Source of the DNA: JALCRY01 sp050946575
GTDB lineage: Bacteria; Bacillota; Clostridia; Peptostreptococcales; Anaerovoracaceae
DNA: 64,000 bases
Reading direction: 5' to 3'
Assembly: GCA_050946575.1 (NCBI GenBank)
Contig: JBMNVB010000008.1
Coordinates: forward strand, 11,026 to 75,025
The position numbers and the translations under genes are program-made. Position 1 is the first letter of the stretch; every line of letters begins with the position of its first letter. The notes under the pieces were generated by a model. It searched no databases. It worked only from the letters and a program-made list of their open reading frames with translations, and was not told the origin of the DNA. Positions 27,888 to 36,568 of the stretch are shown one piece after another.

Positions 27888-28886
27888 ATGAGAAATGTAT
27901 TAGTAACAGGCGGAACAGGATTCCTTGCAGGTTGGACGATTCGAAAACTTCTCGAACAGGGCTGTGACGTAAAGACAACCGTTCGTTCCGAAAATAAAGA
28001 ATCACAAGTGACAATAATGCTTCAGCACGAAGGAGTCGACACTTCTCGTCTTTCCTTTGCCATTGCAGATCTGACTAAATCCGATGGCTGGGATGATGCA
28101 ATGGAGGGAATCGATTATGTCCTTCACGTCGCTTCTCCCCTTGGCGGTAATAATCATGAAGATCCTTCCCTGATCCCAATTGCAAAGAACGGAGTAGAAA
28201 ATGTTATCGGCGCAGCAATCAGGGCAGGAGTGAAGAAGGTTGTCATGACATCGAGCGAGGCTGCAAATTATCCTGACAAAAAAGACCCGAATCCCGCAGT
28301 AAACGAGGACTTCTGGACGGACATGAACAACAAATGGATCACAAATTACCAGCGTTCTAAGGTCATTGCCGAGAAAACTGCATGGGAGATGATCGAAAAT
28401 CAATCTGTTACGAAACTTGCAACAATTCTTCCCGGAGCTATTCTCGGTCCATATATGGATGGCAAGAGAAGCAGCACCGATCAGATCTTTGAAATGCTTC
28501 TAAAGGGAACCCCGAGTCCGAACGTCGTTTATCCGGTCGGTGACGTACGCGATCTTGCGGAACTGCATATTCTTGCTATGAATTCCGACAATGCGGACGG
28601 TCAGCGTTTTATCGCCGAATCTGATGAAATGACCATGCCTGAGATGGCTCGGCTTCTGAAGAAAACGTACCCAGACAAAAATATCAGCACCATGGTGATT
28701 CCCGATTTTGTCATTTCTATTATGGCCAAATTTCATGTTCCGATGAAAGTACTGAACACCATGATCGGACTCGAATATCATCGGGATAATTCAAAGGCTC
28801 GGAGACTTCTCGGCTGGAATCCTCGTCCTGCACGTGAGACAGTGCTTGATACGGCGAACTATCTGATCAAGAACAGTAATGTGTAA
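27888..28886 (+). CDS. NAD(P)-dependent epimerase/dihydroflavonol reductase-like protein
   Basis: Extended short-chain dehydrogenase of 332 residues, close to the dihydroflavonol/cinnamoyl-CoA reductase or aldehyde reductase group. It shows the N-terminal cofactor motif TGGTGFLAG (residues 7-15), the catalytic Tyr-Lys pair in NYQRSKVIAE, and LPGAILGPYM. AGGAGGCTAAAAAT precedes the ATG at 27888; the frame begins at 27798 but lacks a ribosome site there. Low GC marks it as transferred together with the divergent TetR gene. The substrate is unknown, likely a small aldehyde or ketone. Confidence 0.85.
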   Translation: MRNVLVTGGTGFLAGWTIRKLLEQGCDVKTTVRSENKESQVTIMLQHEGVDTSRLSFAIADLTKSDGWDDAMEGIDYVLHVASPLGGNNHEDPSLIPIAKNGVENVIGAAIRAGVKKVVMTSSEAANYPDKKDPNPAVNEDFWTDMNNKWITNYQRSKVIAEKTAWEMIENQSVTKLATILPGAILGPYMDGKRSSTDQIFEMLLKGTPSPNVVYPVGDVRDLAELHILAMNSDNADGQRFIAESDEMTMPEMARLLKKTYPDKNISTMVIPDFVISIMAKFHVPMKVLNTMIGLEYHRDNSKARRLLGWNPRPARETVLDTANYLIKNSNV

Positions 28887-28892
28887 TGTTAT

Positions 28893-29044
28893 ATAAGATC
28901 ACCGTCCTTTGTCTCTGTAAATTCCACGTAGAGTCTTGCCGATTTTCTGTCCTCGACCGTCACCGGGCGCTTGCTGTCCCCGGCGGCTCCCGCTTCGATT
29001 AAGGTCGCCTTGTGCGCTCCGGCACCTGAGGCGAGGGAGACGAT
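28893..29044 (-). other. Possible 3' remnant of a host-like gene
   Basis: GC content rises back to host level at about 28920. On the minus strand a frame reads through to a TAA at 28893 with protein-like sequence (VTVEDRKSARLYVEFTETKD near its end) but is cut at its 5' side by the CoA-transferase fragment. It may be the tail of a gene broken by rearrangement. I do not recognise the family. Confidence 0.25.
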
Positions 29045-29423
29045 GCCGGCGCCGGCGGACAGCTCGACTTCGTGGAAGGTGCGGCACGATCGAAAGGAGG
29101 AGCGTCATTCGTCTGCCCCCCTTCGACATTTACCGACAAACAGGGCGTTCGGCACTCGAACATCCTGCCGCATTTCAACGGAGAGATCGCGACATGTCCG
29201 AGGAGCGTCCCGTTCTTCATCGCCACTGAATACGGAGCCGAATGCGTCATGGCCGCGACCGTATGGCAGCGGGCGGAAAAACTGATCTCGCTCGCCCATC
29301 CGGACTTCAGGGAAGAACTTATCAGGGCAGCCGAAGAACAGGGTATCTGGCGGCGCTTGAACAGGAGATAATCAGGATATTAAAAAACAGTTCATGGTCA
29401 GACATGGACTGTTTTTCTTTTTA
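29045..29423 (+). pseudogene. Truncated second copy of the CoA-transferase 3' end and terminator
   Basis: Positions 29045-29371 align without gaps to 26592-26918, and the homology continues through the terminator to about 29423. Roughly 18 differences in 375 bp are visible, most of them synonymous, so this looks like the tail of a once intact paralog rather than a fresh copy. The 5' three quarters of the gene are gone. Together with the intact copy it forms direct repeats around the low-GC tetR/reductase segment. Confidence 0.85.
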
Positions 29424-29458
29424 TTTACAGCATATTATCCGGTCTCAGAAAAATGCGG

Positions 29459-29929
29459 TTATCTTATTATATGATCTACAATCTCTCCGATGATCATATT
29501 ATGTGATTCTCCATAGATCATATCTGCAGGGTCATTATATTTTGCAGCAACATCATCAGGTTCCAGTTCTTTTTTCATTTGATCGATATAAATAATTCTG
29601 CATACATAGATTTCCCGTGCTTCCTTATATCCGATGCCGTGTTCGAGGAATTCCTCAGTTATCCCCGCCTCTTTCGCTTTATCTGTATCCCTTCCGGACT
29701 TGAATCCGTATATTTTATGGATGCCTTTCAGTTCATCAGGGAAAAAGGAAACTGTAAAATATTCACTTTCCTTTACAAAATTCCACGTATATCTCTCCGG
29801 TTTGATAAATGCGAAATATACCGGTTTGCTCCAGATCATTCCCACGGCACCATACATGACAGTACAGCCATTATGATGTTCTTTCGTTCCTGCCGTAAAG
29901 ATCCCCATTTCTTTTCCTACCTTTGCCAT
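29459..29929 (-). CDS. Flavin reductase-like FMN-binding protein
   Basis: A 156-residue split-barrel flavoprotein of the flavin reductase family, which binds FMN and reduces flavins or other small acceptors. Recognisable features are the N-terminal MTAGTKEHHNG-like segment (here IFTAGTKEHHNGCTVMYG), VYFAFIKPERYT and the C-terminal IIGEIVDHI. The gene is low in GC, lies 81 bp after marR on the same strand, and has a copy of the marR operator in front (29947-29962), so it is probably the target of that regulator. Confidence 0.85.
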   Translation of the reverse strand: MAKVGKEMGIFTAGTKEHHNGCTVMYGAVGMIWSKPVYFAFIKPERYTWNFVKESEYFTVSFFPDELKGIHKIYGFKSGRDTDKAKEAGITEEFLEHGIGYKEAREIYVCRIIYIDQMKKELEPDDVAAKYNDPADMIYGESHNMIIGEIVDHIIR

Positions 29930-29946
29930 TTCAGCGCCCTCCTTTT

Positions 29947-29962
29947 TGGTGTATATGCATCA
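29947..29962. promoter_or_regulatory. MarR-type operator in front of the flavin reductase gene
   Basis: TGGTGTATATGCATCA matches 15 of 16 positions with the palindrome found in the marR promoter at 30450-30465 (read on the other strand). It lies 17 bp upstream of the flavin reductase start. Confidence 0.6.
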
Positions 29963-29977
29963 TTCGTTTATTTTTTT

Positions 29978-30000
29978 GCTGGCAGTATAATACTGTCAGC
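29978..30000. promoter_or_regulatory. Near-perfect 23 bp palindrome between marR and flavin reductase genes
   Basis: GCTGGCAGTAT A ATACTGTCAGC has arms matching at 10 of 11 positions. The T-run lies on its wrong side for a terminator of either neighbour, so an operator or processing site is more likely. Confidence 0.45.
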
Positions 30001-30010
30001 AGAGAAAACT

Positions 30011-30433
30011 TTATAAAGTCTGGAATAATTCCAATATGCTTTCCAGTTCTTTTACCTTACTATCTCCTATTTTATCTTCAAACTCTTTCTGCGCCCTTTG
30101 CCACAGTTTTTCAGCATGATCACATGTTCGGACGCCTTCCTCTGTCAGATACAGGACACTGTTCCTGGCGGATTTCTCCTTACGGTCTTCTATATACCCT
30201 GCCTTCATCAGCGGCTTCAGACTCCGCGCGAGCGTCGAACGGTCCAGCTCTGCAGCATCGGAAAGCTCTCTGACACTGCATCCCTCATTCTCCGCTATTT
30301 TATTCAGCAGAGAATACTGCCTGACAGTGACCCCCGAGGGAGACAGGATATTATCATAAAATCGGATCACGTTCCCTGCACTGCGCCGCATCTTTAAACA
30401 ATGACATGTTGTATTATCGATTCTCTTGCCCAT
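30011..30433 (-). CDS. MarR-family transcriptional regulator
   Basis: A 140-residue winged-helix regulator: VTVRQYSLLNKIAENEGCSVRELSDAAELDRSTLARSLKPL contains the DNA-recognition helix and is followed by the wing (DRKEKSARNSVLYLTEEG). The start at 30433 has AGGCAGG upstream; the frame opens at 30490, but that ATG lies inside the promoter. It is low in GC like the flavin reductase gene that follows. It probably represses itself and that gene in response to a phenolic or oxidant ligand, by family analogy. Confidence 0.88.
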   Translation of the reverse strand: MGKRIDNTTCHCLKMRRSAGNVIRFYDNILSPSGVTVRQYSLLNKIAENEGCSVRELSDAAELDRSTLARSLKPLMKAGYIEDRKEKSARNSVLYLTEEGVRTCDHAEKLWQRAQKEFEDKIGDSKVKELESILELFQTL

Positions 30434-30449
30434 ATTTCGCCTGCCTTTT

Positions 30450-30490
30450 TGATGCATATACATCATAACTCGAAACGCCTTGTTTGTCAA
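30450..30490 (-). promoter_or_regulatory. marR promoter with overlapping operator
   Basis: TTGACA (complement of 30485-30490), 17 bp, TATGAT (complement of 30462-30467). The palindrome TGATGCATATACATCA at 30450-30465 overlaps the -10 box, as expected for autorepression. Confidence 0.75.
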
Positions 30491-30574
30491 CAGTCATGAT
30501 GCCGGCTCATGCCTCCTGTCCTGACGTTCTTCGCCGCACCGGCAGGCATTACACCGGGCGCAGTGAGATCATTC

Positions 30575-31309
30575 TCAGTTCACCGTCAGGATCCACATAT
30601 CGCTCATCTGAGACGCCAGATCGTCTGCGTTCCAGAGCTTCCGGCTGCGCTTTCTGCTGTTCGGGTCATTTACATGGATCCGTCCGCCGCGGCCAACATC
30701 TGCCAGCACGATGAAATGCCCTGAGCTCGTAAAGTCTCCCGGGCCCATCGAAGCGATAATGACGCCGCCGTTTTCAAGAGCGCTCATTATCGCATCCGCA
30801 TCCGGCGCGCATTCGCGGCTCGAAAGTCCGAGCGACGCCGCCCCGTCCGTCATCAGGCTCCACGACGAGCCGACGCCCGGGACATAATAGCCCCTGTTTT
30901 CAGCCATGCGGGCCACCGTCAGCGGATCCTGACCGGCGCGGCCGGTAAGGCCGGTGTACGCCATCGAAAGACACGTCGGCCCGCAGCCCGTGAGCGCCAT
31001 CATATCGTCGCCGTAAATATGATAGCCCCACCTTTTGTCCCATTGATACAGCCGCGGTACATCGCGAGGGTCCGAAGCAATGTCGCCGCTGATGTCGATC
31101 TCAAATTCCGTATCGTGATCTCTCTGATAATTCCTTGCGAAGAAAAATGTCTCGGGGTTTTTCCGGGCAAGTTCGATCAGCGTATCCGGCGTCCCGTGCA
31201 GCCTGAGATCAGCCGCCTCCGCGAGCGGCAGCGCCGCCTTGAATATCAGCAGCAGCACCACCGCCAGTATCAGTATTTTCCTGACGATTCCCTTTATTCT
31301 TCCCTTCAT
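30575..31309 (-). CDS. Secreted or membrane-anchored C39-like cysteine peptidase
   Basis: A 244-residue protein with an N-terminal hydrophobic segment (residues about 9-30, probable signal or anchor) and a papain-like C39_2 domain. QWDKRWG precedes the catalytic loop TGCGPTCLSMAY (Cys109), followed by GHFIVLADV (His198) and VNDPNS (Asp215). Proteins of this type occur outside the cell and may cleave peptides or cell-wall linked substrates. It lies 118 bp downstream of the histidine kinase on the same strand and may be its target. The function is otherwise unknown. Confidence 0.8.
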   Translation of the reverse strand: MKGRIKGIVRKILILAVVLLLIFKAALPLAEAADLRLHGTPDTLIELARKNPETFFFARNYQRDHDTEFEIDISGDIASDPRDVPRLYQWDKRWGYHIYGDDMMALTGCGPTCLSMAYTGLTGRAGQDPLTVARMAENRGYYVPGVGSSWSLMTDGAASLGLSSRECAPDADAIMSALENGGVIIASMGPGDFTSSGHFIVLADVGRGGRIHVNDPNSRKRSRKLWNADDLASQMSDMWILTVN

Positions 31310-31427
31310 CGTCTGCCTCCTGTCCGCCCCCGTTCAGGGGTCGATCACAGGATAGCAGGCGGTCCGCCGGGATGTTTCAATTCTTCCTTATGGAAATCTT
31401 ACGATTTTCTTACGATTTGCGAAAGGA

Positions 31428-32525
31428 TCACCCCTCGGCCCGCATCGGGAGCCGGATGGTGAATATCACCATGCCGCCGCGGCTGTCAGCATTGATCGTC
31501 CCGCCGTGCGCCTCTACGATTTCCCTTGAAACAGCAAGGCCGAGGCCGGCGCCGCCGGATCCCGTGCCTCTCGATTCATCAATGCGGTAGAACTGTTCAA
31601 AGAGGTGTTCGAGTTTGTCTTTCGGGATATCGCCGCGGTTCGACATCCTGACCAGAGCCTCGTCTCCCTCCTTCTTCATTGCAAGCCCGATGGAAGTCCC
31701 GGATCCGGCATAGCTGACCGCGTTGCGCAGAAGATTTTCGAAGACGCGCTCCATCTTGTCCGCGTCAAAACAGAAAACGACGTCGGGCTCGATCCCGGCC
31801 TGCCACTCAAGCCCCTGCTCCGCGAGTACGGGCGTTGATTCGGAAACGAACTGCTCCAGCATAAGGCTTAAAGAACGCGGCTGCAGATCGAGGCGTATCG
31901 CCGTCAGGGACAGCCGTGTAATGTCGAAAAATTCATTGATCAGATCCTCAAGGCGCCGCGCCTTGTCCAGGGCGATGCCCGTGTATTTCGCGCGCTGCTC
32001 CGCGGTGAGACCGGGGTCTTCGGAAAGGAGCTGCAGGTAGCCGGTCACGCTTGTGAGCGGCGTCTTCAGATCGTGTGCGAGGTACATGATCAGATCGTTT
32101 TTTCGCTGCTCCTGCATTGCCGCATAGCGCTCGCCGCGAAGCGCCGCCTCGCGTATCTCGTTCATCCGGTCCTCCGCGTTCTTTAGCGGTGCGGACAGCC
32201 GGACCGGCTCATCACGGTGAAGCAGCATTGATTCGGACGCCTGCGTCAATTCGTCGAGATAACGGAGCGGCCGCCTGAAAAAGCGGGCCGTATACGCTGT
32301 CCAGATGATGAAAGGCAGCACAAAGCAGATCAGCATTGCCAGCAGTTCATTCTGCATGAACGAGCCTTCCGGATAAAGCGGATAGATCGCGTCATTATAG
32401 AAGACGGCCCATATTATCATCAGGATGATAAAAATCGGGATCCTCCGCTTATACCTCCGGTTCAGCTGCCGGCCCAGCTCTTCGTTTATAGGATATTCTC
32501 TGCGCGCCCCGTCTGATCTACTCAA
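31428..32525 (-). CDS. Sensor histidine kinase, VanS-like
   Basis: A 365-residue membrane kinase. Two transmembrane helices (about 29-47 and 60-80) enclose a very short outside loop of some 15 residues, so it probably senses the membrane or a partner rather than a soluble ligand. YLAHDLKTPLTSV holds the phosphoacceptor His151, followed by the N box NLLRNAV and the G boxes (GSGGAGLGLAVS). Its start overlaps the response regulator stop by 8 bp. Confidence 0.92.
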   Translation of the reverse strand: MSRSDGARREYPINEELGRQLNRRYKRRIPIFIILMIIWAVFYNDAIYPLYPEGSFMQNELLAMLICFVLPFIIWTAYTARFFRRPLRYLDELTQASESMLLHRDEPVRLSAPLKNAEDRMNEIREAALRGERYAAMQEQRKNDLIMYLAHDLKTPLTSVTGYLQLLSEDPGLTAEQRAKYTGIALDKARRLEDLINEFFDITRLSLTAIRLDLQPRSLSLMLEQFVSESTPVLAEQGLEWQAGIEPDVVFCFDADKMERVFENLLRNAVSYAGSGTSIGLAMKKEGDEALVRMSNRGDIPKDKLEHLFEQFYRIDESRGTGSGGAGLGLAVSREIVEAHGGTINADSRGGMVIFTIRLPMRAEG

Positions 32526-33231
32526 TGGTATACCCCACTCCCCATACAGTTTTTATATACTCCGGCCGGCGCGACGGCTCGTGCATCTTCGTCCGCAGCC
32601 TCGCGATATGAGCCATTACTGTATTGCTGCTCTCGTAATATTTTTCGCCCCACACATGCTCGAACAGGTCTTCCGACGAAACGACCTTTCCCTGATTTTT
32701 GCAGAGATAAAGCAGGATCCGGAATTCTGTGGGCGTGAGGCTGAGAGTCTCCCCGTTCAGCGTGCATTTGTGAGACAGCTCGTCGACAGACAGTCCGCGG
32801 ATAACGATCTTGCCATCATCAATGCGGTCTCCGGCGCGGTTGTACTTCACGTTCCGGCGGATCTGCGTCTTTACGCGCGCGACAAGCTCCAGCGGATTGA
32901 ACGGCTTTGTGATATAGTCGTCCGCGCCGAGCGAAAGTCCCGTCAGCTTGTCTACGTCCTGCACTTTCGCCGTAAGCATGATAACCGGGAAGAACCACTT
33001 CCTGCGGATCTCCCTCAGCAATGCGAAGCCGTCCATATCCGGCATCATGACATCGAGGATCGCAAGTTCCACCTCCTGCTGCTCCATCGATTCAAGCGCA
33101 TCCTCCGCGCCTGTGCAGGTCGTGACCTCGAATCCCTCGTTCTCCAGATAGATCGCGATCAGATCGCGTATCTCCTTTTCATCATCTACAATAAGAATCG
33201 TGACGGATCTCCTTCCTCTCTCAGACAACAA
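32518..33231 (-). CDS. OmpR-family response regulator, VanR-like
   Basis: A receiver plus winged-helix protein. ILIVDDEKEIRDLI forms the acidic pocket, ELAILDVMMP carries the phosphoacceptor aspartate, TAK and KPFNPLELVARVK complete the receiver, and a Trans_Reg_C domain ends the protein. Similarity is strongest to VanR-type regulators. The start is uncertain: the frame opens with TTG at 33231, while the best ribosome site (GGAAGGAG) precedes no standard start codon, and an ATT in ILIVDDE is a possibility. The target may include the C39-like peptidase gene downstream. Confidence 0.9.
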   Translation of the reverse strand: MLSERGRRSVTILIVDDEKEIRDLIAIYLENEGFEVTTCTGAEDALESMEQQEVELAILDVMMPDMDGFALLREIRRKWFFPVIMLTAKVQDVDKLTGLSLGADDYITKPFNPLELVARVKTQIRRNVKYNRAGDRIDDGKIVIRGLSVDELSHKCTLNGETLSLTPTEFRILLYLCKNQGKVVSSEDLFEHVWGEKYYESSNTVMAHIARLRTKMHEPSRRPEYIKTVWGVGYTIE

Positions 33232-33278
33232 GTCTTTTCAATTCTATCACAAAAGCACGGCATCACAAACTTCGTGCA

Positions 33279-33312
33279 TCAAAAAGGCTGCCGCGCAAAT
33301 GCGCAGCAGCCC
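33279..33312 (-). terminator. Intrinsic terminator after the flavodiiron protein gene
   Basis: On the minus strand GGCTGCTGCGC / GCGCGGCAGCC forms a strong stem followed by TTTTTGA. It separates the flavodiiron operon from the response regulator gene. Confidence 0.85.
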
Positions 33313-33336
33313 CTCCGGTATATTGCATTGAGGACA

Positions 33337-34545
33337 CTAATATTCCTGAGACATTGATTCGATGATGCTGTCCGCGAGACCGTCGAGTTCCTTTTCGGTC
33401 ATCTTGTTCACCGACGAAAGCAGGGATACCTGCTCGTTCAGGACTGTCATCTGCTTCATCTCGTCGAGCGTTTCGTTCATGAGGTCGCCCGCCTTCGGCG
33501 CCCACGATCCGTTCTCCACGAGAGCGACGACACGCTTCTGCAGATTCAGACGCTTCATATCGTCGAGGAGATTCTGCATTGGCGGGAAGACGTTCAGGTT
33601 GTACGTCACCGAAAGGAGAGCGATGTGACTGTACTTGAATGCTTCGCCGATGAGATAGGAGACGTGCGTCTCGGCGACATCGTACATGCGGATATTGTGC
33701 ATGCCCTTCTCATGGAGCTTGCATGCGAGAATATTCGCGGCGTTCTGAGTATGTCCGTACATGGACGCATAGCAGATGAGGACGCCTTTTTCTTCAGGAG
33801 TATACGTCGCCCAGTGTACGTACTTGTCAATGATCCAGCCGAGGTCCTTGCGCCACACCGGTCCGTGCAGCGGGCAGATCATCTTGATGTCTATCGTGCC
33901 GGCCTTTTTCAGGACTTCCATGACCTGAGGACCGTATTTGCCGACTATGTTGCAGTAATACCTTCTCGCCTCGTCGAGCCAGTCGTTCTTGAAGTCGACT
34001 TCGTCAGCGAACAGGCAGCCGTCGAGCGCCTTGAACGATCCGAACGCGTCTGCGCTGAACAGCACTCCGTTCGTCACGTCGAACGTGAGCATGACTTCAG
34101 GCCAGTGGACCATCGGAGCTTTCACGAACGTGACGGTGTGCTTTCCGAATGTCATCGTGTCGCCTTCGTCGACCATGATGAAGTTGTCGTCTATCTCGTA
34201 GCCGAACTGATGCATGAGCATCTGAGCCTTTTCTGTAGAAACGATCTTCACGTCGGGGTGGCGCAGGATGACTTCATTCATCGAAGCCGCATGGTCCGGT
34301 TCGAGATGGTTGATGACCATGTAATCGAGGTGCCTTCCGTCCAGGACAGCCTCGACGTTTTCCACGAACTGCTCATACACCGAACTGTCGGCCGTGTCGA
34401 ACAGTACCGTCTTCTCATCGAGCAGCAGGTATGAATTATATGATACTCCGTCCTCGATCGGATGGATGCTTTCAAACAGGTGGAGCCTTTTATCATTGGC
34501 GCCGACCCAGTACAGATCTTCCGTAACTTTTCTGACACACTTCAT
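33337..34545 (-). CDS. fprA: Flavodiiron protein (FprA, A-type)
   Basis: Reduces O2 to water and/or NO to N2O in anaerobes, normally with electrons from rubredoxin. The 402-residue protein has the metallo-beta-lactamase-like diiron domain with ligands H80-x-E82-x-D84-H85 (NHLEPDHAAS), a further His in VHWPEVM, Asp in SADAFG and His in CPLHGPVW, then a flavodoxin domain from about residue 253 (LICYASMYGHTQNAA). It has no rubredoxin domain of its own, but the gene just upstream, 2 bp away, ends in one. Confidence 0.95.
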   Translation of the reverse strand: MKCVRKVTEDLYWVGANDKRLHLFESIHPIEDGVSYNSYLLLDEKTVLFDTADSSVYEQFVENVEAVLDGRHLDYMVINHLEPDHAASMNEVILRHPDVKIVSTEKAQMLMHQFGYEIDDNFIMVDEGDTMTFGKHTVTFVKAPMVHWPEVMLTFDVTNGVLFSADAFGSFKALDGCLFADEVDFKNDWLDEARRYYCNIVGKYGPQVMEVLKKAGTIDIKMICPLHGPVWRKDLGWIIDKYVHWATYTPEEKGVLICYASMYGHTQNAANILACKLHEKGMHNIRMYDVAETHVSYLIGEAFKYSHIALLSVTYNLNVFPPMQNLLDDMKRLNLQKRVVALVENGSWAPKAGDLMNETLDEMKQMTVLNEQVSLLSSVNKMTEKELDGLADSIIESMSQEY

Positions 34546-34547
34546 TT

Positions 34548-36473
34548 CTATTTCTCCTCCTTTTCAGGTTTCGCTACTTCGACAAAGCTCGTCTTCTCCT
34601 CGCCGCATACAGGGCAGATCCACTCTTCAGGCAGCGACTCGAACGTCGTCCCGATGCTCACGCCGTTCTCCTCGTCTCCGACAGCCGGGTCGTATTCGTA
34701 TCCGCAGCCGTTGCAGACGTATGTCGTCCACGGCGAAGGCTCCTTGAGGATCGTGGCCTTCCGCATCTTTACTCTCGGCGGCGCCGGCTTCTTCTCCTTG
34801 CCGTTGTCGAGCGCCTTTGTGAGGAGAGGCAGTATCTCCATTACATCTCCGACAATGCCGTAATCCGCGTTCTTGAATATCGGCGCGTTCTTGTTCTTGT
34901 TTATCGCGACGATCGTCGTGGCTTCGCGGATGCCCTTCAGATGCTGGCCCGCGCCGGAGATTCCGCACGCGATGTAAAGGTTCCCGTTGAACTTCTGTCC
35001 CGACATCCCGACGTACCTGTCGAGCGGGAGATATTTCAGTGTCTCGGCGACAGGTCTTGACGATCCGATCGCGGCGCCCGCCTGCTTCGCGAGATCTTCT
35101 ATCAGTTTCATGTTCTTCTTCTCTCCGATGCCCTTGCCGGCGGAAACTACTCTGTCCGCTTCCGTTATCGGCGTCATCGGATCGATACCGACAGTGAAGT
35201 CGAATCCGTCCGCCTTCAATGCCTCTACGAGCTGGTCGACTCTTTCCTGAGCTGTGCCGCTCGCGTATATGATCTTCTTCCTCTGGCCCGTGATCGGTCC
35301 CTTGTTCTTCGAAGCTCCGACCATCTTCGGCGCCTTGCCGAGGATCTTCGAGGCAATGACGACTCTCTGGATCTCGCTCGTTCCTTCGTATATCGTCGTG
35401 ATCTTCGCGTCTCTGTACATGCGCTCGACATCCATTCCCTTCAGATAGCCGTTTCCGCCGTACAGCTGCAGCGCCGCATTGCATATTTCAAGAGCGCTCT
35501 CCGACGCGTATGTCTTCGCCATCGCGGCTTCCATTCCGTATTCCATGTGGTTCTCTTTAAGTTCCGCCGCAGAATACACCTGGAACCTCGCGTTCCTGAG
35601 CTTGATCGCCATGTCGGCGAATTTGAACTGGTTCGCCTGCTGATATGCTATGGGCATGCCGAACTGCTCTCTTTCGAGAGCGTATTCCTTCGCGCTGTCG
35701 AACGCGCCCTGAGCGATACCGAGCGCCTGCGCGGCGATACCGATCCTGCCGCCGTCAAGCGTGGCCATCGCGATCTTGAATCCTTCTCCCTCGTGTCCGA
35801 GCAGATTCGCCTTCGGCACCTTGACGTCGTTGAAGATGAGTTCGGCTGTCGACGAAGAACGGATGCCCATCTTGTCATAGTGGTCTCCGAATTCAAAGCC
35901 TTCCCAGCCCTTCTCGACGATGAACGCGCTGATGCCGTGCGTTCCGATGTTCGGCGTCGTGACCGCGAATATGATGTAAATGTCAGCTTTAGGAGCATTG
36001 GTAATGAAAATCTTTCCGCCGTTCAGGATGTAATAGTCCCCGCTGCGGACCGCCGTCGTCTCAGTCCCGCCGGCGTCCGATCCCGCGTTCGGCTCCGTCA
36101 GTCCGAATGCTCCGAGCTTCTCGCCTTTCGCGAGCGGAACGAGATATTTTCTTTTCTGTTCTTCCGTGCCGTACTCCGCGATGGGATACGTGCCGAGCGA
36201 AGTGTGCGCCGACAGTATTACGCCGGTACCTCCGTCCACTCTCGCAAGTTCCTCAACAGCGATCGCGTAGCTCAGAACGTCAAGCCCCGCGCCGCCGTAT
36301 TTTTTCGGATACGGCAGCCCCATAAGGCCCATCTTCGCCATCTTTGCCACCGCGTCTTCCGGGAACGCGTTTTCCTGATCAAGCTTGAACGCTATCGGCT
36401 TGACCTCCTCTTCGGCAAAAGCTCTGACCTTTTCCCTCAAAGCCTCATGGCTTTCGTTGGTTGTAAAAAGCAT
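34548..36473 (-). CDS. Acyl-CoA dehydrogenase / ETF-alpha C-domain / rubredoxin fusion
   Basis: A 641-residue three-module protein. Residues 1 to about 380 are a full acyl-CoA dehydrogenase ending in TTIYEGTSEIQRVVIA, with the expected catalytic Glu in YEGTSE. About 400-560 is the FAD-binding C-terminal domain of electron-transfer flavoprotein alpha (GSSRPVAETLKYLPLDRYVG, GISGAGQHLKGI, TIVAINKN). The tail is a rubredoxin with Cys587/590 and Cys620/623. An ETF beta partner and the ETF alpha N-domain are absent. Electrons could thus pass acyl-CoA to FAD to ETF-type FAD to rubredoxin within one chain, and on to FprA encoded 2 bp downstream. The divergent Crp/Fnr gene is a likely regulator. Confidence 0.9.
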   Translation of the reverse strand: MLFTTNESHEALREKVRAFAEEEVKPIAFKLDQENAFPEDAVAKMAKMGLMGLPYPKKYGGAGLDVLSYAIAVEELARVDGGTGVILSAHTSLGTYPIAEYGTEEQKRKYLVPLAKGEKLGAFGLTEPNAGSDAGGTETTAVRSGDYYILNGGKIFITNAPKADIYIIFAVTTPNIGTHGISAFIVEKGWEGFEFGDHYDKMGIRSSSTAELIFNDVKVPKANLLGHEGEGFKIAMATLDGGRIGIAAQALGIAQGAFDSAKEYALEREQFGMPIAYQQANQFKFADMAIKLRNARFQVYSAAELKENHMEYGMEAAMAKTYASESALEICNAALQLYGGNGYLKGMDVERMYRDAKITTIYEGTSEIQRVVIASKILGKAPKMVGASKNKGPITGQRKKIIYASGTAQERVDQLVEALKADGFDFTVGIDPMTPITEADRVVSAGKGIGEKKNMKLIEDLAKQAGAAIGSSRPVAETLKYLPLDRYVGMSGQKFNGNLYIACGISGAGQHLKGIREATTIVAINKNKNAPIFKNADYGIVGDVMEILPLLTKALDNGKEKKPAPPRVKMRKATILKEPSPWTTYVCNGCGYEYDPAVGDEENGVSIGTTFESLPEEWICPVCGEEKTSFVEVAKPEKEEK

Positions 36474-36568
36474 GCTGCACCTCCAATGCGTGATATGATT
36501 GATCCTCTCCGATGAAATATATACTCTGATTTTTTCTTCATTTTAATCAGAATATTTTCACTCTGCTA

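Noticed and set aside
29978..30000. Palindrome as the marR terminator
   Set aside because: The T-run is on the wrong side of the stem for transcription in either direction.
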